Assembly (NCBI GenBank): GCA_033762255.1
Contig: JANRLT010000010.1
Location: 1-45,645 of the forward strand
Origin: Pirellulales bacterium
GTDB taxonomy: Bacteria; Planctomycetota; Planctomycetia; Pirellulales; JALHPA01
DNA length: 45,645 nucleotides
Direction of reading: 5' to 3'
The translations under genes were made by a program, and so were the position numbers. This document shows positions 1-9,071 of this stretch, piece after piece. Position 1 is the stretch's first letter; each line of letters starts with the position of its first letter. The notes under the pieces are model-generated. The model was not told the DNA's origin. It did not search any database and saw only the letters and a list, made by a program, of their open reading frames with translations.

Positions 1-200
1 GGGACACGGGAGACGGGAGACGGGAGACGGGACACGGGAGACGGTAGACGGGAGATGGGAGACGGGAGACGGGAGACGGGAGTTGGGAGTTGGGAGACGG
101 GAGATGGGAGGTGGGAGACGGGAGATGGGAGGTGGGAGACGGGAGGTGGGAGACGGGAGATGGGAGACGGGAGATGGGAGACGGGAGATTGGGTGACGGG
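1..200. repeat. Polypurine tandem repeat, GGGAGACGGGAGAT type
   Basis: Degenerate tandem run of the words GGGAGACGGGAG, GGGAGATGGGAG and GGGAGGTGGGAG with a 7-bp basic period (GGGAGAC / GGGAGAT). The strand is almost pure purine with no stop codons in two plus frames, so spurious open frames run out of it into the next gene. The same word recurs at about 34066-34100, and a related GGGACGC run is at about 28975-29000, so this is one member of a dispersed family. The repeat continues to the window edge and may extend beyond it. The remaining bases up to the prolyl oligopeptidase start show nothing recognisable. Confidence 0.9.
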
Positions 201-317
201 TCTAAGAATCAATCGCGAAGTGATAAAATCAGACGCCTGCCAACCGTTGGCACACGGTGCCGCATCCGTTATGTTAATTTCATTCTCTCCCTTGGGTACC
301 CGCCTTATTTTTCCGCC

Positions 318-2486
318 ATGCCAACGCCGATCCCAATGTCTCCCCTGGTTCCACCCCCACGCAGCCCCTGGTGTCCTGGGTGGTTACTTTTTCTTGTCTT
401 TTGTGCCATGCCCACGACTGCCGCCGAACGGCCCCGGTTTGACTATCCCGCCACCAAGACCGTTGATCAGGCGGACGAATATCATGGCACGCGGGTTGCC
501 GATCCGTATCGCTGGTTGGAAGAGGATGTGCGTGAATCCCCAGCTGTCGCCGAGTGGGTCGAGGCGCAAAACCGTGTTACGTTTGGTTACCTGGAAAAGC
601 TGCCCCAGCGGCAAAAGCTGCGCGACCGCCTGACCGAAATCTGGAATTATGAACGATTTAGCGCGCCGATGTTGCACGGGGGAAAGTATTACTTCTATAA
701 AAATGACGGACTGCAGAATCAAGCGGTACTGTATGTGCAAGACACGTTGACCGCGGAGCCGCGCGTGGTGCTGGACCCCAATACTTGGTCAAAGGATGGC
801 ACGATCGCGCTGGCGGGGATGTCCTTTAGCGATGATGGCCGCTACCTGGCGTATGGCCGGGCCAAAAGTGGCTCTGACTGGAACACCTGGCATGTGCTAG
901 ATTTGACCACGGGAAAGCTGCTGCCGGATGAACTGGATTGGATCAAATTTAGCGGCGCGTCCTGGACGCCGGATAATCGGGGATTTTATTACAGCCGCTA
1001 CCCGCAGCCCGCCAGTGGCGAATCGTTCAAGCAACTCAACCTTGATCAAAAAGTGTACTACCACGCGCTGGGAACCGCGCAAGACACTGATCGCCTCGTT
1101 TATGAACGGCCCGACGAACCGACGTGGACATTCAGCGCGGATGTGACCGAGGATGGAAATTATTTGATCATTACTGTCTCCAAGGGGACTGATGACAAGT
1201 ACCGAATCTTTTACCAGGATTTACAAAAACCCGACGGCAAGATTGTGCCGCTCATTGACAATTTTGACCAAGAGTACAGCTTTATCGGCAACGATGGGCG
1301 TGTTATGTATTTTCGCACGGACCGGGACGCCCCCCGTCGCCGGGTGATCTCGATTGACCTGGACCAGCCAGAGCAAGAACATTGGCGCGAATTGATTCCG
1401 CAGTCGGCAGACACGCTGGAATCAATCAGTTTGGTGGGGGATCAATTTTTTGCCGAGTATTTGCATGACGCGCAAAGCCAAATCAAGGTATTTGACTTGG
1501 CGGGTAAATTCATCCACGAAGTGCCGTTGCCGGGGATCGGCAGCGCGTCGGGCTTTGGTGGCAAGCGCAAGGACACCGAAACGTTCTATACGTTTTCTAG
1601 CTTTACCACCCCCGCGAATATCTTTCGATATGATCTCGCGAGCGGAAAAAGCGAATTGTTGCGGCAGGCTAAAGTCAAATTCGATCCCGATAAATATGTG
1701 GTCAAGCAGGAATTTGCCACCAGCCGCGACGGGACCCGCGTGCCGCTATTCATCATTCATCGTCGGGACATCAAATTGGACGGATCAAACCCGACGCTGT
1801 TATACGGCTATGGCGGGTTTAGCATTTCGCTGACGCCCGGCTTTTCGGTCAGCCGGATTGTCTGGCTGGAACAAGGGGGCGTGCTGGCCGTGGCAAACCT
1901 GCGCGGTGGGGGGGAATATGGCGAGGAATGGCACAAAGCGGGGACCAAGCTAAATAAACAAAACGTGTTTGATGATTTTATCGCCGCGGCGGAATGGCTC
2001 ATCGAGCACAAGTACACCCGCCCCGACAAGCTGGCTATCCAAGGGGGGAGTAACGGGGGCTTGCTGGTCGGGGCGGCCATGACCCAGCGGCCCGAACTAT
2101 TTGGCGCGGCAATCCCCGCCGTCGGCGTCATGGATATGTTGCGCTTTCACAAGTTCACCGCCGGGCGCTTTTGGGTGGATGATTATGGCTCGGCCGATGA
2201 TCCTACCGAATTCGCCGCGCTCTACAAGTACTCTCCCTACCACAACTTAAAGCCCGGGACCAAGTATCCCGCGACATTAATCATCACCGCCGACACCGAC
2301 GACCGCGTGGTGCCGGGGCATAGCTTTAAATATGCCGCCGCGCTGCAGGCCGCGCATACCGGCGACGCCCCGGTCCTCATCCGCATCGAAACCAAGGCCG
2401 GTCATGGCGCGGGCAAACCTACCAGCAAACTGATCGAGGAAGCGGCCGATCAATGGGCGTTTCTGCTGGATGTGCTGGGGAATTAG
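318..2486 (+). CDS. Secreted prolyl oligopeptidase (S9A family)
   Basis: 722-residue serine peptidase predicted to cleave after proline in short peptides, outside the cytoplasm. The chosen ATG gives a signal peptide with the hydrophobic core WLLFLVFCAM ending near TTAAE (about residue 36). Upstream in-frame codons lie in the polypurine repeat and are not believable protein; an alternative ATG is at 336. The N-terminal part matches the S9A seven-bladed propeller (for example YRWLEEDV near the start). The C-terminal alpha/beta hydrolase domain holds the catalytic motifs: Ser578 in GGSNGG, Asp661/662 in ADTDDRVVP and His696 in AGHGAGKP. Length fits the family (about 690-720). No clear ribosome-binding site is seen. 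The TAG stop overlaps the first copy of the next repeat. Cleavage specificity is inferred from family. Confidence 0.95.
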   Translation: MPTPIPMSPLVPPPRSPWCPGWLLFLVFCAMPTTAAERPRFDYPATKTVDQADEYHGTRVADPYRWLEEDVRESPAVAEWVEAQNRVTFGYLEKLPQRQKLRDRLTEIWNYERFSAPMLHGGKYYFYKNDGLQNQAVLYVQDTLTAEPRVVLDPNTWSKDGTIALAGMSFSDDGRYLAYGRAKSGSDWNTWHVLDLTTGKLLPDELDWIKFSGASWTPDNRGFYYSRYPQPASGESFKQLNLDQKVYYHALGTAQDTDRLVYERPDEPTWTFSADVTEDGNYLIITVSKGTDDKYRIFYQDLQKPDGKIVPLIDNFDQEYSFIGNDGRVMYFRTDRDAPRRRVISIDLDQPEQEHWRELIPQSADTLESISLVGDQFFAEYLHDAQSQIKVFDLAGKFIHEVPLPGIGSASGFGGKRKDTETFYTFSSFTTPANIFRYDLASGKSELLRQAKVKFDPDKYVVKQEFATSRDGTRVPLFIIHRRDIKLDGSNPTLLYGYGGFSISLTPGFSVSRIVWLEQGGVLAVANLRGGGEYGEEWHKAGTKLNKQNVFDDFIAAAEWLIEHKYTRPDKLAIQGGSNGGLLVGAAMTQRPELFGAAIPAVGVMDMLRFHKFTAGRFWVDDYGSADDPTEFAALYKYSPYHNLKPGTKYPATLIITADTDDRVVPGHSFKYAAALQAAHTGDAPVLIRIETKAGHGAGKPTSKLIEEAADQWAFLLDVLGN

Positions 2487-3038
2487 CCCGCAGCGTGAGC
2501 AAGGGACCTCAGCCCGCGGCGTGAGCCAGGGAACAGAGGCCAGGGAACAGGGCATTCAGCCCGCCGCGTGAGCCAGGGAAGTTACATACCTGTAATTTTA
2601 TCACGGAGTCACTGACGAAACACTGAGGCACACGGAGCGGTCAGGAACACAAGCTATCGAACACAGCTGATGCGGATGGGACAGATTGCCACGGATTAGC
2701 ATATAGATTTAAAATATAATTTCCCATCCGTGAAAATCAGCGATTATCCGTGGCTAATGATTTCTTTTTGTAGCCACGGATATTCACAGATGAAACACGG
2801 ATGATGCGGCCGTTTACCTACTCCGTTCCACTCGGTGCGATCTACGTAAACGCTGGGGGGAGTCACCACTCAGTATTGCCCCCCACCAGGTCCAATTAAT
2901 CCAGCAAATTTCCGGGAATTTAGCTTGTCGCACTCGCCCCTAGCTTGAATCCCCGTTTATAATCGATTTTTCCGTGGCATGACGAAAAATTTATGAGGAG
3001 TGCTTACGCCAAACCCTCCAGCTTACGGGAGAACCGGG
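2487..3038. repeat. Intergenic region with three dispersed repeat types
   Basis: Just after the peptidase stop come three copies of AGCCCGCNGCGTGAGC (from 2486, 2512 and 2557), the last two followed by CAGGGAA. Next is a CACGGAGTCACTGA / GGCACACGGAGC segment (about 2602-2640). Then there is a long imperfect inverted repeat built of CACGGAT and ATCCGTG words (about 2690-2810), with the arms around an AT-rich centre. The same words appear at 5640-5870, 24250-24300, 31998-32035, 44290-44370 and 44660-44690. A TATAAT hexamer lies at 2958-2963 before the next gene, but I see no convincing -35 partner. Confidence 0.7.
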
Positions 3039-5627
3039 ATGTCGCAGCAGCCAGTTAATATCGACAAGACAGCCTCAGCATGCTGGATATTTCCGTTAGG
3101 CAGTTCCCCTGTGGTGTGCATTTCACGAATCCCTGGCTGTCGCTGGCTCTTCTGTCTGGCCACGGTTCTTTTTTTAGGCAAACTTGACGCCGCGGAAACG
3201 CCTCCCCAGGCACCCGCCGCTCCCACGGAAGCGGCTAAAGTGGAGCCAACTGCGGATCAGACTGAACCAACTACCACACCGGCGGAGTCTACAGCCGCTC
3301 AGCTTGATTTTTTTGAGCAGCATATTCGGCCCCTGCTGGTGGCCAAGTGTTATTCGTGCCACAGCGCGACGGCGGAGGAACTGGGAGGGGAGCTATTATT
3401 AGATTCGCGCGGGGGGAGTCGCCGCGGGGGAGGGACCGGCCCGGCGGTTGTTCCTGGAGATTTGGAAAAGAGTCTGCTCATCACGGCGGTGCGGTACAAA
3501 GATAGCGATTTGCAAATGCCCCCCGACGGCAAATTGTCCGACCCAGAAATCGCTCTATTAGAAAAATGGATCTCCACCGGCGCGGCCGATCCCCGCGACG
3601 CCGACACCAAGCATGCGGGAAAAACGCTGGACCTAGCCGCCGCGCGGCAATTCTGGTCGCTGCGGCCGATTACCCCGCCGCCAGTCCCCGCGGTTCGGCA
3701 AACGGACTGGCCCCTGACCGATATCGACCGGTTTGTCCTGGCTCGGCAAGAAGCACAAAATCTAGCCCCGGCCGCCGATGCCGACAAGCGCGCCTGGCTG
3801 CGCCGCGTGACGTATGACGTGACGGGACTTCCCCCCACCCTGGAAGAAGTGGCCGCGTTTATCGCGGATGATTCGCCCAGCGCGTTTGCCACCGTGGTGG
3901 ATCGGTTGTTGGCCTCCCCCCGGTATGGCGAACGTTGGGGGCGGCACTGGCTAGACGTCGTCCGTTATGCCGACACCGCCGGCGATAACTCGGACTATCC
4001 CATTCCGCAAATGCACCGCTACCGCGATTGGGTGATCTCCGCCCTCAACCGGGATCTCCCCTACAACGAATTTGTGCGCGATCAACTGGCCGGGGACCTG
4101 CGCGGCGGTTCGACCGAGGCAGAACGTCAGGCGCGGATTATCGCCACCGGCTACTTGGCGAATGCCCGCCGGTTTGGCTCCACGGTCCCTGATTATCCCT
4201 GGCATCTGACGATCGAGGACACCATCGATAACGTCAGCCGGGCGTTCCTAGGCACATCACTGGGCTGTGCCCGCTGTCATGATCACAAGTTCGATCCCTT
4301 GACCACCCGCGACTATTACGGGATTTATGGCATCTTTCAAAGCACGCGTTATCCTTGGCCGGGGATCGAGTTAGAGAAGCAGCAGCGGGATTTCATTCCC
4401 CTAGTTTCCCCGGAAAAATTGCCCCAGGCCCTGGCCAACCAAGCCGCGCACGAACAACAGCTAAAAGACCTGGCGGATGAAATTGGGAAATTGGACGAGT
4501 CGATTAAGGGAGCGGAAGGGGAAGAAAAAAGCCGCCAGGAACAGGCCCGCAAGGTGGCCAAGGAACGCCTGCAACAACTGCGTGAGGCTCCCCCCGCGTT
4601 TGAAACCGCTTATGCCGTCACTGATGCCGAGAAGCGTGCCGACGCGGCGATTCAACTCAAAGGAAATCCGGCCCAAACGGGGGATGTGGTGCCGCGGCAT
4701 TTTCCCGAAGTCCTGGGGGGGCAAAAGCTTCCGCCGGACCACCCCACTAGTGGCCGCGAGCTGTTGGCTGAATGGATTGTGGCCCCGGAAAATCCCCTGG
4801 CCGCGCGGGTCATTGTGAATCGGGTCTGGCAACACCACTTTGGACGGGGAATTGTTCCCACGCCCAATGATTTTGGCAAACAAGGTCAACCGCCGACGCA
4901 TCCAGAGTTATTGGACCATTTGGCCAGTCAATTTGTGGCGGACGGCTGGTCGCTCAAGGCCCTGCACCGGCGGATACTACTGTCGCGCGTGTATCGGCTT
5001 TCCACGCAACGATCGGAGAGTTCAATGGCCGCCGATCCCGCGAATATTTGGCTAAGCGGTTATCCCCGCCGGCGGCTCGATGCCGAGGCGATCCGCGACA
5101 CGCTGTTGGCGGTGGGGGGAAATTTGGATCTGAGTCCGGCGGGACCGCATCCGTTTCCGGCGATGGCGACCTGGGGATTCACGCAGCATCATCCGTTCAA
5201 GGCGGTCTATGACAGCCAGCGGCGCAGCGTCTATCTGATGACGCAGCGGATTCAGCGGCATCCGTTTTTGGCGATTTTTGACGGGGCGGACCCTTCCGCC
5301 AGCACGCCGCTGCGCCAGACCAGCACCACGCCGGTGCAGGCGTTGTTTTTGCTCAATGATCCGCTGGTGCATGGCCAGTCGCGGTTGACAGCGCAGCGCG
5401 TGCTAGCGCGGGCCAGCGATCCGGCCGCGCGGGTGGGTTATGCCTACGAATTGCTATATTGCCGAATTGCCACCGAGGAAGAGATTACCGCCGCGCTGCG
5501 ATTTTTTGACCATGCGAAGGAGTTGCTGCGGCAGCGGGGCGTGGCGGCCGAGGAGTTGGAACTGGCCGTGTACAGCGCATACCTGCGGACGTTGCTGAGT
5601 ACCAATGAATTTGTGTATTTGGATTAG
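3039..5627 (+). CDS. PSCyt1-DUF1549-DUF1553 cytochrome-like protein
   Basis: 862-residue planctomycete-type secreted protein. An N-terminal hydrophobic stretch (WLFCLATVLFLG) ends in DAAET and is followed by an Ala/Pro/Thr-rich linker. A PSCyt1 cytochrome-c-like domain has heme-attachment CYSCH at residues 104-108 and a likely distal Met160 in QMPPDG. DUF1549 (about 195-420) ends in the diagnostic CARCHDHKFDP (from 410). A short charged helical, probably coiled-coil, insert is at about 467-520. DUF1553 follows from about 570 (SGRELLAEW, NRVWQHHFGRG). The ATG is preferred because GGGAGA lies upstream; a GTG at 3000 is in frame but has no spaced ribosome-binding site. Family members form pairs with DUF1501 proteins, as here. 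Substrate is unknown; roles in polysaccharide breakdown have been proposed for the family. Confidence 0.92.
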   Translation: MSQQPVNIDKTASACWIFPLGSSPVVCISRIPGCRWLFCLATVLFLGKLDAAETPPQAPAAPTEAAKVEPTADQTEPTTTPAESTAAQLDFFEQHIRPLLVAKCYSCHSATAEELGGELLLDSRGGSRRGGGTGPAVVPGDLEKSLLITAVRYKDSDLQMPPDGKLSDPEIALLEKWISTGAADPRDADTKHAGKTLDLAAARQFWSLRPITPPPVPAVRQTDWPLTDIDRFVLARQEAQNLAPAADADKRAWLRRVTYDVTGLPPTLEEVAAFIADDSPSAFATVVDRLLASPRYGERWGRHWLDVVRYADTAGDNSDYPIPQMHRYRDWVISALNRDLPYNEFVRDQLAGDLRGGSTEAERQARIIATGYLANARRFGSTVPDYPWHLTIEDTIDNVSRAFLGTSLGCARCHDHKFDPLTTRDYYGIYGIFQSTRYPWPGIELEKQQRDFIPLVSPEKLPQALANQAAHEQQLKDLADEIGKLDESIKGAEGEEKSRQEQARKVAKERLQQLREAPPAFETAYAVTDAEKRADAAIQLKGNPAQTGDVVPRHFPEVLGGQKLPPDHPTSGRELLAEWIVAPENPLAARVIVNRVWQHHFGRGIVPTPNDFGKQGQPPTHPELLDHLASQFVADGWSLKALHRRILLSRVYRLSTQRSESSMAADPANIWLSGYPRRRLDAEAIRDTLLAVGGNLDLSPAGPHPFPAMATWGFTQHHPFKAVYDSQRRSVYLMTQRIQRHPFLAIFDGADPSASTPLRQTSTTPVQALFLLNDPLVHGQSRLTAQRVLARASDPAARVGYAYELLYCRIATEEEITAALRFFDHAKELLRQRGVAAEELELAVYSAYLRTLLSTNEFVYLD

Positions 5628-5898
5628 GGAGGGTGGCAAAGCCAAGACACTTAGCTTGGAGTCACGGAGAAAAATACAGAGGGGCACAGAGAAGACAAAT
5701 CCAATTGGAACGCTGATAACGCGGATTCAAGTAGACTTTAGCGGATCAGCAAGCGGGAGTTCTTATTCAATTTGAAATTTCAAATCTGAAATCCGAGATT
5801 TGCAATTTTGATGCGTGAACATCCGAGTCTGTCTGTGGCTAAAAGAACTTCGCCACGGATGAAACACGGGCTTTAATAAATACAACGGAGAACCCTAC
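5628..5898. repeat. Intergenic CACGGAG and TTTCAAAT repeat words
   Basis: Contains GGAGTCACGGAG and GGCACAGAGAAG words (about 5659-5697), then an AT-rich run of alternating TTTGAAATTTCAAATC / TGAAATCCGAGATT words (5771-5810), then CCACGGATGAAACACGGG (about 5850-5868). These belong to the same dispersed families seen elsewhere in the window. A GGAG ribosome-binding site for the next gene sits at the end, about 9 bases before its ATG. Confidence 0.7.
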
Positions 5899-7326
5899 AT
5901 GCGTCAAATTTCTTTACAATCTCCGCTTCCCCGCCGCGCGGTGTTGCAATCGCTGGTGGGGGGGTCCCTCCTGCTCCCCGGCATCTTAAGCGAACTGCTG
6001 GCGGCTGACTCCGCCCCGGGACAAGAAACGTCCCCGCCCCCTGGGTCCGCGCCCGATCCCCTCTTGCCGCGGGAGCCGCACTTTGCCGCGCGGGCCAAGC
6101 GGGTGATTTTTGTCTTTTCCAATGGGGGCGTATCGCACATGGACACGTTTGATTACAAGCCGGAACTGTTTAAGGCCGATGGCAAGCGGACCGGCGTGGG
6201 TGGCGGGTTATCCCGCGACCAGCGAAAATTACAAAAGCCCTTGTGGGAGTTTAAGCCCGGCGGCCAGTGCGGCACGCTAGTGAGCGATATCTTTCCGCAC
6301 ATACGCGATTGTATGGACGACATTTGTCTGTTTCGTTCTTTGCATGGCGAGGATAACGAACATTACAACGCCACGCTGGGGATGCATACCGGGTCGTTCT
6401 TTTTCTCCCGGCCCAGCATCGGCTCGTGGGTGAGTTACGGACTGGGGACGATGAACCAGAATTTACCGTCGTTTGTGGCGCTGGCGCCGCAGATGCCGTA
6501 CGCCGGGACGCAGATTTTTAATAATGATTTTTTGCCCGCGTATCACCAGGGAGTGCGGGTGATCGGCGGAGCGGAGCCAATCGCCAATCTGGCCCGTCGC
6601 TCCCCCCAGGAGGGCCTGCAAGAACTGGAACTCAAGCTGGCGGACGCGCTCAACAACCGGCATCTGCGGGTGCGCGGCGCGGATAGCGAGCTTTCGGCCC
6701 GGATTCGCAGCTTTGAGACGGCGTTTCACATGCAGACCGAAGCGCCCGAGGTTTTTGATCTAGAGCAAGAGTCCGACGAAACGCTGGCCCTGTATGGGCT
6801 GGAGCGCGGTAAGCGCGAGGGTTTTGGCTGGCAATGCCTGGTTGCGCGGCGGTTGGCGGAGCGGGGGGTGCGGTTTATCGAGGTGGTCGATGGCAGCAGC
6901 AGCCACAATTGGGACCAGCATGACGACATGGCCAAACACGCCGACCATGCCAAAAATATCGATCAACCGCTGGCGGGTTTATTAAAGGACCTAAAGCAGC
7001 GGGGGATGCTGGCGGACACGCTGGTGGTTTGGACGACCGAATTTGGCCGGACGCCCGGCGCGGATGGAGAAAAAGGGCGCGGGCATCATAGCGCGTGCTT
7101 TTCGTCCTGGCTGGCGGGAGGCGGCGTCAAGGGAGGGATGACGTATGGCGCCACGGACGAGATTGGCGCCAAAGTGGCCGAAAACGGCGTCCATGTGCAT
7201 GACTTTCACGCGACGATCTTGCATCTATTGGGGATTGACCATACGCGGCTGACGTACCGCCACGGCGGGCGCGACTATCGCCTGACCGACGTCGCGGGCA
7301 AAGTGGTGAAAGAGGCGCTGGGGTAA
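5899..7326 (+). CDS. DUF1501 family protein with Tat-like signal
   Basis: 475 residues. The N-terminus reads PRRAVLQSLVGGSLLLPG, a twin-arginine signal in the form usual for this family, so export in a folded state is likely. The body is a sulfatase/alkaline-phosphatase-fold relative: FSNGGVSHMDTFD at about 73-85 corresponds to the metal-site region, LVVWTTEFGRTPG and GRGHHSACFSSW (about 394) are family hallmarks. A GGAG ribosome-binding site precedes the ATG. It follows the PSCyt1-DUF1549-DUF1553 gene in the standard planctomycete pair, so the two probably act together in the periplasm. The actual reaction is not established for the family. The stop is only 14 bases before the next gene, suggesting cotranscription. 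Confidence 0.92.
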   Translation: MRQISLQSPLPRRAVLQSLVGGSLLLPGILSELLAADSAPGQETSPPPGSAPDPLLPREPHFAARAKRVIFVFSNGGVSHMDTFDYKPELFKADGKRTGVGGGLSRDQRKLQKPLWEFKPGGQCGTLVSDIFPHIRDCMDDICLFRSLHGEDNEHYNATLGMHTGSFFFSRPSIGSWVSYGLGTMNQNLPSFVALAPQMPYAGTQIFNNDFLPAYHQGVRVIGGAEPIANLARRSPQEGLQELELKLADALNNRHLRVRGADSELSARIRSFETAFHMQTEAPEVFDLEQESDETLALYGLERGKREGFGWQCLVARRLAERGVRFIEVVDGSSSHNWDQHDDMAKHADHAKNIDQPLAGLLKDLKQRGMLADTLVVWTTEFGRTPGADGEKGRGHHSACFSSWLAGGGVKGGMTYGATDEIGAKVAENGVHVHDFHATILHLLGIDHTRLTYRHGGRDYRLTDVAGKVVKEALG

Positions 7327-7340
7327 CGGGGGGGGATATT

Positions 7341-7994
7341 ATGACCTACGAGCGCTTTGAGGAAGTACCGGTTTGGCAAGTCGCGGCGGATCTGGCCGCC
7401 CGTTTGCTGCTTTGGACCCAGCAAGGGATTTTTCGCAACAAGGGCGATTTGGCCAAACAAATGCAGCGGGCGGTGTTGTCGATTTCCAACAATATCGCGG
7501 AAGGCTTTGAACGGGGCACCACCAAGGAGCTATTGCAGTATTTATACATCGCGCGGGGATCGGCGGGCGAGGTTCGCAGTATGCTGTGTGTGTTGGAAAG
7601 AATGCTGCGGCTGCAATCGGCAAACCCCACCGGGCAAAATCTCAAATCTAAAATTGCAAATTTGAGATCACAGATTTCAGATTTTCAATCCGAGGTTGCG
7701 GAATATAAAGCGATTTGCGAATCGATCTCGCGTCAAATACGCGGGTGGGCGAATAGCCTGCAAAATTCCGACATTACCGGTCAGCGGCATTTGAATGACG
7801 CGACACGGAATAAATATCAAGAGCAACGTCGACAAACAGAGTTGGACGAAAAACGGCGTGCCTGGAGAACAGAATTTGAACAACGGCTAAAATGTGAAGC
7901 GGCCAATCGAGCAACCGCAAATGATGGGGTTGAGCAAGATATAACGCCAAAAGACTTAGCGCAAAAGGATTCAGCGACAGAATACCGTGATTGA
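7341..7994 (+). CDS. Four-helix-bundle (S23-like) protein with repeat-derived insert
   Basis: 217 residues. Residues 1 to about 95 match the four-helix-bundle family related to 23S rRNA intervening-sequence proteins: FEEVPVWQVAADLA, LAKQMQRAVLSISNNIAEGFERG and LLQYLYIARGSAGEVRSML. Family members are usually 115-130 residues, so this one is long. Residues about 100-117 are encoded by an AT-rich stretch (7638-7691) made of the same ATCTCAAATCTAAAATTGCA / TTTGAGATC words that fill intergenic regions, so a dispersed repeat seems to have entered the gene and stayed in frame. The rest is charged and predicted helical. GGGGGG lies about 6 bases before the ATG. Function is unknown for most members. 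There is no reverse transcriptase here, so a diversity-generating retroelement role is not supported. Confidence 0.82.
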   Translation: MTYERFEEVPVWQVAADLAARLLLWTQQGIFRNKGDLAKQMQRAVLSISNNIAEGFERGTTKELLQYLYIARGSAGEVRSMLCVLERMLRLQSANPTGQNLKSKIANLRSQISDFQSEVAEYKAICESISRQIRGWANSLQNSDITGQRHLNDATRNKYQEQRRQTELDEKRRAWRTEFEQRLKCEAANRATANDGVEQDITPKDLAQKDSATEYRD

Positions 7995-8039
7995 ATTAAT
8001 TCCGATCACATTCAGTCCTTCCACCAACTAGAAGAGTTT

Positions 8040-8100
8040 GCTTCTACACACAATCCCAAATTTGAAATTTGAAATCTCAAATTTGAAATCTCAATCCTAA
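8040..8100. repeat. AT-rich TTTGAAATTTGAAA repeat upstream of hisI
   Basis: Alternating words AAATTTGAAATTTGAAATC and TCAAATTTGAAATCTCAA run from about 8046 to 8094 and stop about 12 bases before the hisI ATG. Same family as the stretches at 5771, 7638, 16965, 21690, 23812, 32190, 32500 and 44697. Confidence 0.8.
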
Positions 8101-8105
8101 CCCCC

Positions 8106-8507
8106 ATGTCCCGCACCGAACACATTCACCTGCCGAACTTTGCCGCCGCGGCCGACGGCCTAGTCCCCGCCATCGCCCAGGATGCCGCCACCGGCCAGGT
8201 GCTCATGCTGGCCTGGATGAACGCCGAGAGCTTTGCCGAAACGCTCTCCACCGGTCGGGCGGTTTACTATAGCCGTTCCCGCGGCAAACTATGGCACAAA
8301 GGAGAGGAAAGCGGCAACGTGCAACTGGTCCGCGATGTTCGCATCGACTGCGACGGCGACACGATCCTGCTGCTGGTGGAGCAAGTCGGCGGCGCCGCCT
8401 GCCACGAGGGGTACGCCAGTTGCTTCTTTCGCAGCCGCGCGGGGGACGCTTGGCAGGTCAATGGCGAGCGAATATTTGACCCGGCGACCGTGTATGGGTT
8501 AAAGTAG
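8106..8507 (+). CDS. hisI: Phosphoribosyl-AMP cyclohydrolase
   Basis: 133-residue cytoplasmic enzyme of histidine biosynthesis that opens the purine ring of phosphoribosyl-AMP. The family core is intact: [11 protein letters not shown] (33-43), [18 protein letters not shown] (54-71), then DCDGD (81-85) for metal binding, and [11 protein letters not shown] with Cys99 and Cys106. Cys82, Cys99 and Cys106 have the spacing of the zinc ligands of characterised monofunctional enzymes. No HisE (phosphoribosyl-ATP pyrophosphatase) domain is fused. No ribosome-binding site is visible; the leader is a dispersed AT-rich repeat. No other his gene is nearby, so the pathway is scattered. Confidence 0.96.
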   Translation: MSRTEHIHLPNFAAAADGLVPAIAQDAATGQVLMLAWMNAESFAETLSTGRAVYYSRSRGKLWHKGEESGNVQLVRDVRIDCDGDTILLLVEQVGGAACHEGYASCFFRSRAGDAWQVNGERIFDPATVYGLK

Positions 8508-8577
8508 AATAATTGTCATTTAGCAAACGCCTGACCCGTGTGTGGCTTAAGAAAAATTAACGTTTAGGGCCTTTGCC

Positions 8578-8991
8578 ATGAATCCCTATGAACCGAGCCA
8601 GTTGCCGGCGAGCGCGTTCACGAATAACACCCTGGAGCAGCCACGGCTGGAAGGTTGGGCGATTTATCGGGAAATCTTTTTGCGCTGGGAGCGGCTGCGG
8701 CTGGTGTTTAACGCGGTCCTGGTGGCTTTAAGTCTGATCGTTGGTTCGGCATTTGGCCTCTTAAATACATTTCGCTTTTGGCTGTTATGTGTGGAAGGGG
8801 GGATTGTGCTCAACATTTGCTATTTTGCCGGTCCCGTGGTTGAATCGTACTTTACCTGGCTAACCGGGCGCGAGCTTAAAGATATGGGGTTTATTTTATT
8901 TATATTGGGGACGATCCTTTGTATGCTTGCAGCTGTTTTTTCGATCGCAATGCAGAGCATAAATTTCACGTTTCCCGCACCTACGTTTTAA
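8578..8991 (+). CDS. Hypothetical membrane protein
   Basis: 137 residues beginning MNPYEPSQLP, a start seen often in small planctomycete membrane proteins. Three or so hydrophobic segments follow: LVFNAVLVALSLIVGSAFG, LLCVEGGIVLNICYFAG and FILFILGTILCMLAAVFS. No catalytic motif is visible. Codon use looks more AT-rich than its neighbours. I do not recognise a named family, so no function is proposed. Confidence 0.7.
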   Translation: MNPYEPSQLPASAFTNNTLEQPRLEGWAIYREIFLRWERLRLVFNAVLVALSLIVGSAFGLLNTFRFWLLCVEGGIVLNICYFAGPVVESYFTWLTGRELKDMGFILFILGTILCMLAAVFSIAMQSINFTFPAPTF

Positions 8992-9071
8992 AATCCCTGA
9001 TTGCACGGCAGTCGCTGCACAGTCCCTTTGTCTTGCAGTGTGGCAAACCATCATGCGTATACGAGGCAAAC

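Noticed and set aside
55-633. Long open frame running from the polypurine tract into the peptidase region
   Set aside because: Its first part is translated repeat (GDGRWETGDGRR type) and the rest is a shadow frame of the prolyl oligopeptidase.
2958-2963. TATAAT as a promoter for the PSCyt gene
   Set aside because: No -35-like hexamer at 16-18 bp upstream, so the match alone is not enough.
7341-7994. Diversity-generating retroelement accessory (Avd-like) protein
   Set aside because: The four-helix-bundle family includes Avd, but no reverse transcriptase, template repeat or variable repeat was seen nearby.
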